The notes beneath the pieces were generated by a model, which worked only from the letters and a program-made list of their open reading frames with translations, did not search any database and was not told the origin of the DNA. The position numbers were made by a program, and so were the translations under genes. From Maribacter aquivivus (GTDB taxonomy: Bacteria; Bacteroidota; Bacteroidia; Flavobacteriales; Flavobacteriaceae), in the NCBI RefSeq assembly GCF_900142175.1, contig NZ_FQZX01000001.1, forward strand, positions 1,054,001 through 1,118,000: DNA of 64,000 nt. Direction: 5' to 3'. Shown one piece after another: positions 24,516-34,765 of the stretch; position 1 is the first letter of the stretch; each line of letters begins with the position of its first letter.

Positions 24516-25892
24516 ATGGCAAACGTTTCCGCAGAACAACTGGGCACGGAATCAATTTCTAGTTTGCTCATAAAACAAGCACTACCTGCTAGTATAGGCA
24601 TACTGGTCATGTCGTTAAACGTTCTGGTTGATTCCATTTTTGTGGGCAATTGGATTGGTTCTATTGCCATTGCCGCAATAAATGTAGTACTGCCTATTTC
24701 CTTTTTTATTGGTGCTTTGGGTATGGCAATCGGTATTGGCGGTGCAAGTATTATTTCGCGTGCTTTAGGTGCTGATAATAAAGAAAAGGCGCTACGAACA
24801 TTTGGTAATCAAATTTCGTTTACCATACTGATTACTGTAATTATGGTGGCAGTAGGGCTAACTTTCGTAGATACCCTAATACCTGCTTTTGGGGGTAAAG
24901 GCTCTATTTTTGAGCTTGCTAAAATCTACTACGTTATTGTTTTGTACGGTGTGCCATTTTTGGCACTTAATATGATGGGCAATACTGTAATTAGAGCAGA
25001 AGGCAAGCCTAAGTTTGCCATGATAGCAATGATTATTCCGTCCATAGGAAATCTTGTATTAGATTATCTATTTATTAATGTATTAGACTACGGAATGGAA
25101 GGTGCCGCTTGGGCAACTACAATCAGTTATTTTCTTTGTTTTAGTTATATACTTTACTTTTTTCTCTCTAAAAATTCAGAATTAAAACTTAACGCGCAGT
25201 ATTTCAGTATAGACTTTTCAATTCTAAAGGAAATAAGTTCACTTGGGGTTGTAACCCTATCTAGGCAGGCAGTAGTAAGTATCATTTATTTGCTGATGAA
25301 CAATATACTCTTTGACTTAGGAGGAGAGGCTATGGTAGCTGTTTACGCTATAATAGGTAGAATGTTGATGTTTGCTCTTTTCCCCGTATTCGGTGTAACA
25401 CAAGGCTTTTTGCCTATTGCAGGTTTTAATTACGGAGCTGGAAAATACGAAAGGGTAAAAGAGTCTATTTACACAGCCATAAAATTTGCAGCCATATTAG
25501 CGACTGTAGTTTTCACGGGACTCATGATTTTTCCGGCAGATATTGCAGGACTCTTTTTAAGTGATAAACCAAATATGAGTTCGCTAGAACTTACTACGAA
25601 TGCATTTGTTATGGAAAATACACCATCTGCCATGCGCTGGGTGTTTGCGGCTACGCCGATTATTGCACTTCAGCTTATTGGTGCCGCTTATTTTCAGGCA
25701 ATAGGAAAAGCGGTACCAGCATTATTATTAACCTTATGCCGTCAAGGCTTTTTCTTTATTCCCTTAATCTTAATATTACCCAATTACCTTGGTGAACTAG
25801 GTGTTTGGATCTCTTTTCCTATTGCAGATGTGCTTGCAACTATTGTTACTGGGTATTACTTGAGAAAAGAGATTAATAAAAATTTGGTTTAA
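24516..25892 (+). CDS. MATE-family efflux transporter
   Basis: A 458-residue inner-membrane protein with about twelve hydrophobic segments in two homologous halves, typical of multidrug and toxin extrusion pumps driven by sodium or protons. Family features include the starting LLIKQALPASIGILVMSLNV, the GMAIGIGGASIISRALGA loop and the mirrored FGVTQGFLPIAGFNYGAGK in the second half. It follows the DUF3050 gene by about 40 bases and may share its transcript. The substrate cannot be told; nothing in the sequence points specifically to porphyrins. Confidence 0.93.
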   Translation: MANVSAEQLGTESISSLLIKQALPASIGILVMSLNVLVDSIFVGNWIGSIAIAAINVVLPISFFIGALGMAIGIGGASIISRALGADNKEKALRTFGNQISFTILITVIMVAVGLTFVDTLIPAFGGKGSIFELAKIYYVIVLYGVPFLALNMMGNTVIRAEGKPKFAMIAMIIPSIGNLVLDYLFINVLDYGMEGAAWATTISYFLCFSYILYFFLSKNSELKLNAQYFSIDFSILKEISSLGVVTLSRQAVVSIIYLLMNNILFDLGGEAMVAVYAIIGRMLMFALFPVFGVTQGFLPIAGFNYGAGKYERVKESIYTAIKFAAILATVVFTGLMIFPADIAGLFLSDKPNMSSLELTTNAFVMENTPSAMRWVFAATPIIALQLIGAAYFQAIGKAVPALLLTLCRQGFFFIPLILILPNYLGELGVWISFPIADVLATIVTGYYLRKEINKNLV

Positions 25893-25961
25893 TCTTTCTA
25901 AAGACCAAACCTTAGAAAACATTTTCCGTAAGTAGCTTTAGAAACACTAAAGAATACTGTT

Positions 25962-26102
25962 ATGAATTTTATTTTATCACAATTAATTGCCGTTGCCATA
26001 TTTCTATTAGCATGGAAACTTAAAGAATTGATAAACAATCAAAATACTTATGTAAAGCTGCTTAAGGAAAATGCTATTAAAGTCTCAAAAGTTAAATACT
26101 AG
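25962..26102 (+). CDS. Small single-span membrane protein, 46 residues
   Basis: An ATG at 25962 opens a 46-codon frame ending TAG at 26100-26102. The first 18 residues (MNFILSQLIAVAIFLLAW) form one membrane helix and the rest is polar and basic (KLKELINNQNTYVKLL), as in many genuine small membrane proteins. It follows the MATE gene by 69 bases and overlaps the 3-prime end of the convergent hydrolase gene by 4 bases. I do not recognise a family; the composition is protein-like but the call rests on this alone. Confidence 0.45.
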   Translation: MNFILSQLIAVAIFLLAWKLKELINNQNTYVKLLKENAIKVSKVKY

Positions 26103-27403
26103 TTGGCTGGTGTAGCATGTAACAATTCCATACCTGTAGATGATCTTGGTTTAAAACCTGTCCAGTCTTTTTCATTTGAATTTTCTTGTACATCTAAAAA
26201 TTGAGCGTTGTCTTGGCTTTTAAGATGCTTGCCTATAAATGCTGTTACAAAGTGCTGATTTATATTGTTTATTTTACGTTGATCCCATGAAGGTTCTGCG
26301 TATCTATAATACTCATCAATATGTAAACCTGGTGCTAATGCTTCTGCCGGCGGTGGGTTTGGTGCAACGTTATGTCTTGCATTTTTATAAGTTAATAGAT
26401 AGCGATCTGCATTTACGGCACCTTCGTAAATTGCTTTAATGCCTTTTTCATACCCTGAGATATCATCTTGGCTTCCGGCAACAAAGAAAGTGGGAGTTTT
26501 TAATCCTTTTAATCCTTCTGCATCCCAAACACCACGTTCCATTCCCCATGGGGCAAAGGCAACTATTGCTTTAATTCTAGAATCAGCCATCTTTTCGTAT
26601 TCTGCATTACCTGCCGTGTTTACCGATATGGCAGAACTACCACCGGTCATACCTGTAAAAAATTGACCTAAACCTGCGCTATATCCTGCTCCACCAACAT
26701 TTAAAACTCCGTAGCCTCCCATAGAATATCCTATAATGGCGGTATTGTTAGCATCTACTAACCCCTCAATTATATTCTTAGAACCTTTAGCTCCTAATTT
26801 TTCCATTTCATTGATTACAAAACGAATATCTTTTGGTCTGTTCAAAAGTGTACTTTGAAACGCGTTGGCATCTTTGAATGTAGAATCTGTATGATCAATT
26901 GCTGCGACAATATATCCTTTAGAGGCTAAATTCTCTGTCAGGTATGTCATTAAAAAGCGTGACCCCACATAGCCATGAGATACTACGACTAAAGGAAATT
27001 TATTTCCTTTCAATGCTTTGGCATCTCTGTAGGTTCTTCCTTTAAAAGTAAAAGGTGTTAACGGTCTTAACGAATCTCCTCTGGTGCCCATTACCTCGTC
27101 ATAAACTACAGTTTTTGCATCAGCACCTATACTTGCAGGATACCAAACCTCAATAGTAATTGGTCTGTCATAACTTGGGTCTTTACCTTCTTTTGAGTTT
27201 AAAATATCAACTTGGTTAGGGTTCACTAGGTTTACCGTTTGTACGCCAACTTTATATTTGCCTCTAGCGCTTAATTCAGGTGCATCGGGCATTTGGTCTC
27301 CGTATAAAAAGTCTTGGGTTTGGGCATTTGTTGAGGTAATAGCCAATCCGTTAAAAAGAATGGCAATTAGCGATGCCGAAAATAATAGCGTTCTAAATTT
27401 CAT
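26099..27403 (-). CDS. Exported alpha/beta hydrolase (PAF-acetylhydrolase/dienelactone-like)
   Basis: A 434-residue protein with a signal peptide (about 1-28, ending TNAQ). The nucleophile elbow is GYSMGG at 225-230 (Ser227), an oxyanion-side motif SHGYVGSRF is at 142-150, and a C-terminal histidine in NARHNVAP completes the likely triad. The N-terminal strand pattern PITIEVWYPAS is that of platelet-activating-factor acetylhydrolase-like esterases. The substrate is probably an ester or lipid in the periplasm. It is divergent from the VPS10/BNR gene with 274 bases between; I find no clear promoter or gene in that gap. Confidence 0.85.
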   Translation of the reverse strand: MKFRTLLFSASLIAILFNGLAITSTNAQTQDFLYGDQMPDAPELSARGKYKVGVQTVNLVNPNQVDILNSKEGKDPSYDRPITIEVWYPASIGADAKTVVYDEVMGTRGDSLRPLTPFTFKGRTYRDAKALKGNKFPLVVVSHGYVGSRFLMTYLTENLASKGYIVAAIDHTDSTFKDANAFQSTLLNRPKDIRFVINEMEKLGAKGSKNIIEGLVDANNTAIIGYSMGGYGVLNVGGAGYSAGLGQFFTGMTGGSSAISVNTAGNAEYEKMADSRIKAIVAFAPWGMERGVWDAEGLKGLKTPTFFVAGSQDDISGYEKGIKAIYEGAVNADRYLLTYKNARHNVAPNPPPAEALAPGLHIDEYYRYAEPSWDQRKINNINQHFVTAFIGKHLKSQDNAQFLDVQENSNEKDWTGFKPRSSTGMELLHATPAN

Positions 27404-27677
27404 AATTGTTAGTTTGTTGGCTTAAATATATGAATACTTTAAATAATTAGCGCTTTCTGTTTAATATGTTGAATAAGTATTTTTCCAAAGGATGATTCTC
27501 TTGCCTGTTCTTTTATAGATAGAAATATCAATCGCTACTGAGAATTAAATATTGAAATACATAACTGATTCTCAATTTGATAATTATGCTTGTTTAGAAA
27601 TGCTAATAAAATCTTAAAATCAACATTTGCATAACTATTTGTTTAATTTTAGTGAAGACTAATATCAAACTATCAAA

Positions 27678-30600
27678 ATGAAAAAGCACCTTACCAATGC
27701 TAGCATTCTTATGCTGGCACTTTTACTATTGCCCCTATCCTTGCTATCTCAAAGAAGGAACAAATCTCAAATTAATACACCAACTTATCCGGAAGAATTG
27801 TATTCTAGTTTAGAGTATAGGTCCATTGGTCCGTATCGTGGTGGTCGATCTGCCGCAGTAACTGGTGTGCCAGGCGAGCCTAATCTATTTTACTTCGGTG
27901 CTGCAGGTGGTGGAGTTTGGAAAACATTAGATGGAGGACGTTCTTGGGATAATATTTCCGATGGATATTTCGGTGGAAGTATTGGTGCTATTGAGGTAGC
28001 TAAAAGTGATCCAAATGTTATTTACGTAGGCGGTGGCGAAAAGACCTTAAGAGGAAATGTCTCGTCTGGTTACGGAGTTTGGAAAACAGAAGACGGTGGT
28101 AAAACATGGGCTTCTGCAGGTTTAAAAAAGAGTAGACATGTACCAAGACTTCGCGTACATCCTACAGATTACAATACCGTTTATGCAGCTGTGTTAGGTG
28201 ATATTTATAAGCCTACAAAAGAACGTGGTATTTATAAAAGTACAGATGGTGGTAAAAATTGGAAGCAAGTTCTTTTTGTAAATGAACAAGCTGGTGCGGT
28301 CGATTTGACTTTTGACCCTAATAATCCAAGAATTTTATATGCATCTACATGGCATGCACAACGTACACCGTATAGTTTAATTAGTGGTGGCGATGGTTCT
28401 GCATTATGGAAAAGTATGGACAGTGGAGAAACCTGGAAGGAAATTTCTAAGAACGAAGGCTTTCCAAAAGATACCTTAGGTATTATTGGTGTAGCTGTTT
28501 CCCCAAAAAATTCAGAGAAAGTTTGGGCAATCGTTGAGAATAAAGAAAAGGGTGGTTTATATCGCTCTGAAGATGGTGGTAAAACATGGTCTGTTGTAAA
28601 TGAAGAACGTAAAATTCGTCAACGTGCTTGGTATTATACTAGAGTTTATGCAGATACACAAGATGAGGATGTTGTTTATGTGTTAAACGTAAATTACCAT
28701 AAGTCTACTGATGGTGGTAAGTCATTCAATACTTTTAATGCACCACATGGGGATCATCATGATTTATGGATATCTCCTGAAGACTCTCAACGTATGATTA
28801 TTGGTGATGATGGTGGTGCCCAGATTTCTTATGATGGTGGCGAAACTTGGAGTACGTATTACAATCAGCCTACGGCACAATTTTATAGGGTTACAACAGA
28901 TAATTCTTTTCCATATAGAATTTATGTTGCACAACAGGACAACTCAACTTTACGTATAGACCATAGAAGTGATGGGAGTGTAATTGATGAAAGTAACTGG
29001 GAGGAAACTGCTGGTGGAGAATCTGCATGGATAGCTGTAGACCCAAAAGATAATGATATTGTTTACGGTGGTAGTTATGATGGTTTCTTAACTCGTGTTA
29101 ATCATAAAAAGAAAACGGTAAGAGGTATCAATGTTTGGCCAGACAATCCAATGGGTGCTGGTGCAGAAGCAATGAAGTATCGTTTTCAATGGAATTTCCC
29201 TATTCTATTCAGTAGACATAATCCTAATAAATTATACACCTTTTCTAACTATGTGCATGTTACAGAAAATGAAGGTCAAAGCTGGGAAGTTTTAAGTGGT
29301 GATTTAACCAGGAACGATCCAACAAAATTGGGTTCTAGTGGTGGACCAATAACTCAAGATAATACGAGTGTAGAATACTACTGTACCATCTTTGCAGCGA
29401 ATGAAAGTCCTTTGAAAGAAGGTCTTCTTTGGGTAGGTAGTGATGACGGATTAATTCATGTTTCAAAAGATTCTGGTGCAACTTGGGAGAATGTTACTCC
29501 GCCAAATATGCCAGAGTGGAATATGATTAATAGTATTGATCCTTCTAATTTTGATGAGGGTACATGCTATGTAGCCGCTACTAGATATAAGCTGGGCGAT
29601 TTTCAGCCATACCTATATAAAACAACGGATTACGGTAAATCGTGGACAAAAATAACGAACGGTATTCCTTCAGAACATTTTACAAGAGTTGTTCGTGAAG
29701 ACCCAAAGAAGAAAGGTTTATTATACGCAGGTACAGAAACGGGCATGTATGTTTCTTTTAATGACGGTGCTAATTGGGCTCCTTTTCAAATGAATTTACC
29801 AATTGTACCTATTACCGATTTAACCATTAAAGATGATAATTTAATTGTGGCTACTCAAGGGCGTAGCCTGTGGATTATTGATGATTTAACGGTGCTACAT
29901 CAATTAGATGAAAGTAAGAAGAATTCAAATACCATATTGTTTAAGCCTAAAGATTCTTACCGTACTAAGGGTAGAGTATCTAAAAAACCTTCAAAAACTG
30001 CGGGAGAAAATTTAGAGAACGGTGTAATCGCACATTTTCTAATGAAAAACTATACAGAGAAAGATACGGTTCAGCTGACTTATACGAGTATGGCTGGTGA
30101 TACTTTGGCAAATTATAGTACTGCTGCTAAGAAAAAAGACAAAAAACTAGAGGTAAAGAAAGGTGGTAATACATTTGTTTGGGATACTCGCGGTAAAGGA
30201 GCTGAGAAACTAGAAGGAATGATTTTCTGGTGGGCTAATTTTGACGGTGCTAAAGCGGTACCTGGTGATTATAAAGTCCATTTGAATGTGAATGGAACTA
30301 ATAGTAGTGAAACATTTACCATTTTACCAGATCCAAGAGCAGAAAGTTCGGTAGCTCAAATGCAAGAGCAGTTCAATTTTATTACAGATATCAACACTAC
30401 CATTGAAAACGCACATCAATCTATAAAGAAAATTAGAAATGTTACTAAGCAACTGAATTCATTTACTGAGCAGTATAAAGATGACGACAGAACTAAAGAT
30501 TTGGTAGAAAAGGCAAAAGCCATGAAAGACAAACTTGGCGAAGTAGAAAAAGCTTTGTACCAAACTCAAAATAGAAGTGGTCAAGATCCTTTGAACTTCC

Positions 30601-30821
30601 CAATTAAATTGACTAACAAATTGGGTCATTTGAATAGCTTGGTTTCCATTGGTGATTTTCCTCCAACAGAGCAAGATGTTGCTGTTAAGAACGAATTGAC
30701 AACTAAAATCAATAAAGAACTTGAAATTTTTAATAACGTAATCTCATCAGAGCTTCAAGAATTTAATAAAGGTTTCAACGAACTTAAATTGAATTACTTG
30801 TTCATTGATGAAAGTAAATAA
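27678..30821 (+). CDS. Secreted VPS10/BNR-repeat beta-propeller protein, paralogue 1
   Basis: A 1047-residue exported protein (signal peptide about 1-25). It contains about ten BNR/Asp-box motifs of the form SxDxGxTW (for example [24 protein letters not shown]), spread over residues 80-720 and characteristic of sortilin/VPS10-type ten-bladed propellers. A beta-sandwich-like part (about 760-890) and a helical C-terminal part follow. Such proteins are often labelled glycosyl hydrolase, but the catalytic residues of sialidases are not evident, so I do not assign an enzyme activity. The next gene is a close paralogue with the same start motif, RSIGPYRGGRS against [11 protein letters not shown]. 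Confidence 0.85.
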   Translation: MKKHLTNASILMLALLLLPLSLLSQRRNKSQINTPTYPEELYSSLEYRSIGPYRGGRSAAVTGVPGEPNLFYFGAAGGGVWKTLDGGRSWDNISDGYFGGSIGAIEVAKSDPNVIYVGGGEKTLRGNVSSGYGVWKTEDGGKTWASAGLKKSRHVPRLRVHPTDYNTVYAAVLGDIYKPTKERGIYKSTDGGKNWKQVLFVNEQAGAVDLTFDPNNPRILYASTWHAQRTPYSLISGGDGSALWKSMDSGETWKEISKNEGFPKDTLGIIGVAVSPKNSEKVWAIVENKEKGGLYRSEDGGKTWSVVNEERKIRQRAWYYTRVYADTQDEDVVYVLNVNYHKSTDGGKSFNTFNAPHGDHHDLWISPEDSQRMIIGDDGGAQISYDGGETWSTYYNQPTAQFYRVTTDNSFPYRIYVAQQDNSTLRIDHRSDGSVIDESNWEETAGGESAWIAVDPKDNDIVYGGSYDGFLTRVNHKKKTVRGINVWPDNPMGAGAEAMKYRFQWNFPILFSRHNPNKLYTFSNYVHVTENEGQSWEVLSGDLTRNDPTKLGSSGGPITQDNTSVEYYCTIFAANESPLKEGLLWVGSDDGLIHVSKDSGATWENVTPPNMPEWNMINSIDPSNFDEGTCYVAATRYKLGDFQPYLYKTTDYGKSWTKITNGIPSEHFTRVVREDPKKKGLLYAGTETGMYVSFNDGANWAPFQMNLPIVPITDLTIKDDNLIVATQGRSLWIIDDLTVLHQLDESKKNSNTILFKPKDSYRTKGRVSKKPSKTAGENLENGVIAHFLMKNYTEKDTVQLTYTSMAGDTLANYSTAAKKKDKKLEVKKGGNTFVWDTRGKGAEKLEGMIFWWANFDGAKAVPGDYKVHLNVNGTNSSETFTILPDPRAESSVAQMQEQFNFITDINTTIENAHQSIKKIRNVTKQLNSFTEQYKDDDRTKDLVEKAKAMKDKLGEVEKALYQTQNRSGQDPLNFPIKLTNKLGHLNSLVSIGDFPPTEQDVAVKNELTTKINKELEIFNNVISSELQEFNKGFNELKLNYLFIDESK

Positions 30822-30831
30822 AATAAAGTTT

Positions 30832-30952
30832 TGTCATATCGAGTGAATCTTTGAAATATGAAAAATTGTATCGAGAAACCTTTTATCTACCAAGGGTTCT
30901 CTATACAATTTTTCTTTTCGTTTTATTCAAATTAGAACCACTCGAACTGACA
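30832..30952. repeat. 121-bp nested inverted repeat between the VPS10 paralogues
   Basis: The outer arms tgtcatatcgagtg (30832-30845) and cactcgaactgaca (30939-30952) pair at 12 of 14 positions. The inner arms gaaaaattgtatcgagaa (from 30860) and ttctctatacaatttttc (ending 30914) form a long stem. The whole unit would fold into a cruciform or long RNA hairpin. From memory, units with the GTCAnnnCGAGTG and TATCGAGAACC parts are dispersed in Flavobacteriaceae genomes; only one copy is present here. It may also act as a terminator. Confidence 0.6.
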
Positions 30953-30987
30953 TTGTAAAAACCAAAACAACATCCAAACAAACTATC

Positions 30988-33900
30988 ATGAAAAAACAAC
31001 TACTCTTGTTTATGGCGGTACTTACAACCACCATAACTTTTGCGCAGACAGCCAATGATTATTTTAAACCTTTAAAATTTAGAAATATTGGTCCTTTTAG
31101 AGGTGGGCGTTCGGTAACTGCTACGGGAGTTATTGGTGATCCCATGACGTATTATATGGGCACGACCGGTGGCGGAGTTTGGAAAACAGAATCTGCAGGA
31201 CAACGTTGGGAGAATATTTCTGATGGCTTTTTTGAATTAGGGTCTGTTGGTGCGGTTTCCGTATCGGTATCTAACCCAAACATCGTTTATGTAGGTATGG
31301 GTGAACACGCTCCACGTGGGGTAATGACATCTTACGGAGACGGAGTATATAAATCTACTGATGCCGGTAAAACATGGAAGAAAATGGGTCTTGAAAAAAC
31401 CCAGCATATTTCACGAATTATCATCCATCCTACAAATCCTGATATCGTTTATGTGGCTGCGCAAGGTGCACTTTTTGAAGGTAATTCCGAACGTGGAATA
31501 TATAAAACTACAGATGGAGGTAAAACGTGGACAAATACCTTATTCGTAAACAATCTTACGGGTGCATCAGAACTTTCTATGGATGCGAATTATCCTGAAA
31601 TTATGTACGCTGCCATGTGGGAGCATCAACGTAAACCGAATATGGTGGTTAGTGGTGGTGTTGGTAGTGGATTATACAAATCTACTGATGCAGGAGATAC
31701 TTGGAAGAAAATTCATGAAGGTCTACCTGAAGAAAAAGGAAAAATGGCAATCGCTGTGAGTCCGTCGAATTCTAATAAAGTTTATGCACTCATTGAAAGT
31801 GATTCAGATGCCGATAAAGGCGGGTTATTCGTTTCTAACGATGCAGGTGAGTCTTGGTCAATGGTAAGTGGAGATAATAGATTGGTACAGCGTGCTTGGT
31901 ACTATATAGAGGTTTTTGTGGATCCTAATGATGAAGATACCGTGTATGTATTAAGTGCACCGGCATTACGTTCTGAAGATGGTGGTAAAACATGGGAAAA
32001 TGTTGAGGTTGCCCATGGAGATACACATGATTTATGGATCAACCCTAGCAATTCTAAGAATATGGTTTTGGCAGATGATGGTGGTGCTTCTGTTTCTTTT
32101 GATTACGGAAAAACATGGTCTACACAAAGCAATATGCCTACTGCTCAGTTTTATAGAATTAGTGTAGATAATTTGTTTCCTTATAATATTTATGGCGGTC
32201 AGCAAGATAACAGGTCAGTTAAAATTGCTAGCCTTTCTGCTGGTAGTGGTAGTATTACCACGAGAGATTGGACAGATTCTGCAGGTGGAGAAAGTGCTTT
32301 TTTAGCATTTGATCCAGATAACCCTAGGTATGTAATGGGTGGGCAGTATTTAGGTACTGTTGAAGTTATGGATATGGAGTCCAAAGCTGCAACGCAGATT
32401 ATGCAAGCACCTATTCAATATTTAGGTCGTGAGGCGCGAGACATGAAATACTTGTTTAATTGGAACGCTCCTATTATTGCTTCTACTCATGAACTCGGGA
32501 CTTTTTATCATGGGGCCCAATTTGTGTTTAGAACTAGGGATATGGGTGAAACTTGGGATAAAATATCTCCAGATTTAACAAGAGATATCGATGCAAAACA
32601 AGGTAACGGTGGTGGACCATATACTAACGAGGCTGTAGGTGCTGAGAATTATGGTACGCTGGCTTACATATTAGAATCTCCGCATGAAAAAGGATACATC
32701 TGGACAGGTAGTGATGACGGATTGGTGTATTTGACTAAAAATGGAGGGGAGACATGGGAAAATGTAACGCCTAAAGGATTAAAAGAATGTTTGATCAATG
32801 CAATTGAGGTTTCTCCGCATGATCCTGCTACTGCTTACATTGCAACAACAAGATATAAGTTTAATGATTACACACCTGGTTTCTACAAAACAACCGATTA
32901 CGGTAAAACTTGGACTGCTATCAACTCCGGTATTCCTTACGGTGCTTTTACGCGCGTAGTTCGCGAAGATGAGTTTAAGAAAGACTTGCTATATGCTGGT
33001 ACTGAGAAAGGAATCTATGCATCTTGGAATGGTGGCAAATCTTGGGAGCCTTTTCAATTGAATTTACCTAAAACGCCAATTACAGATTTAAAAATGCACA
33101 AAGGCGATATGGTAGTTGCTACTTCTGGTCGTTCGTTCTGGATTCTTGATGATATTGTTGCTCTTGGGCAGTATCAACCTTCAAAAACGGGACTTCAGAT
33201 TTTGAAACCTAAAGATGCCTACAATGGTTCTTGGGGGAGCCCATTGAGTGGTAATTCTGATAAATTTACCGGTAGCGATACTTTTGAAGGTATTAATCCT
33301 GCTAACGGAGTAGTGCTATATTACGAGCTACCTAAATTGAAAGATAGTACTGCAATTGCTTTAGAAATTTTAGATGCTAAAGGGAAGGTGATTAGAACAA
33401 TTAGTTCAGAAAAAGATCCTACATACAAACCACATAATGGAGGTGGTGCGCCACCAGCACCAGTATTAAGTAGAAAAGAAGGCTTGAACCGCTTTGTTTG
33501 GGATATGAAAAATGCCATAATGCCGGGTATACCAGGCGTGTATATTGAAGCAGGTTTTAGCGGACATAAAGTATCTCCTGGTACGTATACTTTTAAACTA
33601 AAGGTTGATGGGCAAACAGTTTCTACTACAGGTACAATTAATGAAGTGCCTACATATGAAACAAAACCTGGTCAGTACAAAGAATATGATGCTTTTATGA
33701 CGACTGCTGAAGAAGAATTGACCGAAATGCACAACATGATTAATCAACTATATGCTGCTCAAAACGATTTAGCTGAAGTCTTGAAAAAGGTAACCGATCC
33801 TACGGCGAAAGCTGCTGGTGAAAAGCTATTGGCAGAAATGAAAGCATGGGATGGTGATATGGTACAACGTAAATCTCAGGCTTATGACGATGTTGAAAAT

Positions 33901-34113
33901 TTCCCGAATAAGTTTTCTGCAGAATATATATTTATGATCAACCAGACCAATAGCAGTATTCCAAGACTGAACAGGTCTAGTAAAGAGCGTAAAGCCGAAT
34001 TAGACGCACAATGGACTGGTTTAAAGGCTAGAGGTAATCAGTTTATAAATGCTGCCATTCCTGCATATAACAAGTTGCTTTGGAATGCTGGAATTGGAGC
34101 CGTAAGATTATAA
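30988..34113 (+). CDS. Secreted VPS10/BNR-repeat beta-propeller protein, paralogue 2
   Basis: A 1041-residue protein with a signal peptide (about 1-19, ending TFAQ) and the same layout as its upstream neighbour: about eleven BNR/Asp-box motifs ([24 protein letters not shown] and others), then a sandwich-like region and a helical tail. Equivalent landmarks line up all along the two proteins (QRAWYY, HGDx[31 protein letters not shown]), so they arose by duplication. The two may form a pair or act on different partners. No enzymatic residues can be named. A 121-bp inverted repeat separates the genes. Confidence 0.85.
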   Translation: MKKQLLLFMAVLTTTITFAQTANDYFKPLKFRNIGPFRGGRSVTATGVIGDPMTYYMGTTGGGVWKTESAGQRWENISDGFFELGSVGAVSVSVSNPNIVYVGMGEHAPRGVMTSYGDGVYKSTDAGKTWKKMGLEKTQHISRIIIHPTNPDIVYVAAQGALFEGNSERGIYKTTDGGKTWTNTLFVNNLTGASELSMDANYPEIMYAAMWEHQRKPNMVVSGGVGSGLYKSTDAGDTWKKIHEGLPEEKGKMAIAVSPSNSNKVYALIESDSDADKGGLFVSNDAGESWSMVSGDNRLVQRAWYYIEVFVDPNDEDTVYVLSAPALRSEDGGKTWENVEVAHGDTHDLWINPSNSKNMVLADDGGASVSFDYGKTWSTQSNMPTAQFYRISVDNLFPYNIYGGQQDNRSVKIASLSAGSGSITTRDWTDSAGGESAFLAFDPDNPRYVMGGQYLGTVEVMDMESKAATQIMQAPIQYLGREARDMKYLFNWNAPIIASTHELGTFYHGAQFVFRTRDMGETWDKISPDLTRDIDAKQGNGGGPYTNEAVGAENYGTLAYILESPHEKGYIWTGSDDGLVYLTKNGGETWENVTPKGLKECLINAIEVSPHDPATAYIATTRYKFNDYTPGFYKTTDYGKTWTAINSGIPYGAFTRVVREDEFKKDLLYAGTEKGIYASWNGGKSWEPFQLNLPKTPITDLKMHKGDMVVATSGRSFWILDDIVALGQYQPSKTGLQILKPKDAYNGSWGSPLSGNSDKFTGSDTFEGINPANGVVLYYELPKLKDSTAIALEILDAKGKVIRTISSEKDPTYKPHNGGGAPPAPVLSRKEGLNRFVWDMKNAIMPGIPGVYIEAGFSGHKVSPGTYTFKLKVDGQTVSTTGTINEVPTYETKPGQYKEYDAFMTTAEEELTEMHNMINQLYAAQNDLAEVLKKVTDPTAKAAGEKLLAEMKAWDGDMVQRKSQAYDDVENFPNKFSAEYIFMINQTNSSIPRLNRSSKERKAELDAQWTGLKARGNQFINAAIPAYNKLLWNAGIGAVRL

Positions 34114-34135
34114 CATAGAATCTATTCGCTTTTGC

Positions 34136-34143
34136 TAACTTTG
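34136..34143 (+). promoter_or_regulatory. -7 promoter element of hemJ
   Basis: TAACTTTG is a full match to TAnnTTTG and lies 32 bases before the hemJ ATG at 34176. No clear -33 box is seen. Confidence 0.4.
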
Positions 34144-34175
34144 ATCTTGATTCAAGAGTTTTAACTGTGAGTATT

Positions 34176-34727
34176 ATGAGCGAATATTACAATTATATAA
34201 AATCCCTGCATCTTATCTTCGTAATAACGTGGTTTGCAGGGCTTTTTTATATACCTAGGCTGTTCATTTATCATATAGAAGCCAATCAAAAACCTTCTCC
34301 TGAAAAGGAAATTCTTTCAAAGCAATTAAAGTTAATGACCAAACGATTGTGGTATATCATCACATGGCCCTCTTCAATATTGGCAACTTTCTTTGCGATT
34401 TGGTTACTTATTATTTACCCAGGTTGGTTATCACAACCTTGGATGCACGTAAAACTAGGTTTCGTGTTGTTGTTGATCCTTTATCATTTAAAGAACCATC
34501 AAATTTTCAAAAAGTTTCAAAGAGATGAAATAAACTATACGTCTAACTACATGCGTATGTGGAACGAAGGCGCAACCCTTATTCTATTTGCTATCGTTTT
34601 CTTGGTGATACTAAAACATACCTTTAACTGGATATTTGGCGTTATAGGGATTGTAGTTTTAGGCATACTTTTAATGTTAGGGATAAAGTTGTATAAGAGA
34701 ATTCGGAATAAAAATTCCGAAGCATAA
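34176..34727 (+). CDS. hemJ: Protoporphyrinogen IX oxidase, HemJ type
   Basis: Membrane enzyme that oxidises protoporphyrinogen IX to protoporphyrin IX, the step between HemF and HemH. The 183-residue protein (ATG at 34176; a GTG three codons earlier is less likely) has four to five hydrophobic segments. It shows the conserved start YIKSLHLIFVITWFAGLFYIPRLF with His12, and WMHVKLGF with Lys93, the kind of His and Lys residues known to matter in HemJ. No other protoporphyrinogen oxidase (hemG or hemY) appears in the window, so HemJ probably does this job. Two short palindromes after about 34700 may end transcription between it and the convergent kinase gene. Confidence 0.9.
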   Translation: MSEYYNYIKSLHLIFVITWFAGLFYIPRLFIYHIEANQKPSPEKEILSKQLKLMTKRLWYIITWPSSILATFFAIWLLIIYPGWLSQPWMHVKLGFVLLLILYHLKNHQIFKKFQRDEINYTSNYMRMWNEGATLILFAIVFLVILKHTFNWIFGVIGIVVLGILLMLGIKLYKRIRNKNSEA

Positions 34728-34765
34728 TTGCCTGAGAGATAAAGTTTAATTCTAGTTTTTAGAAT

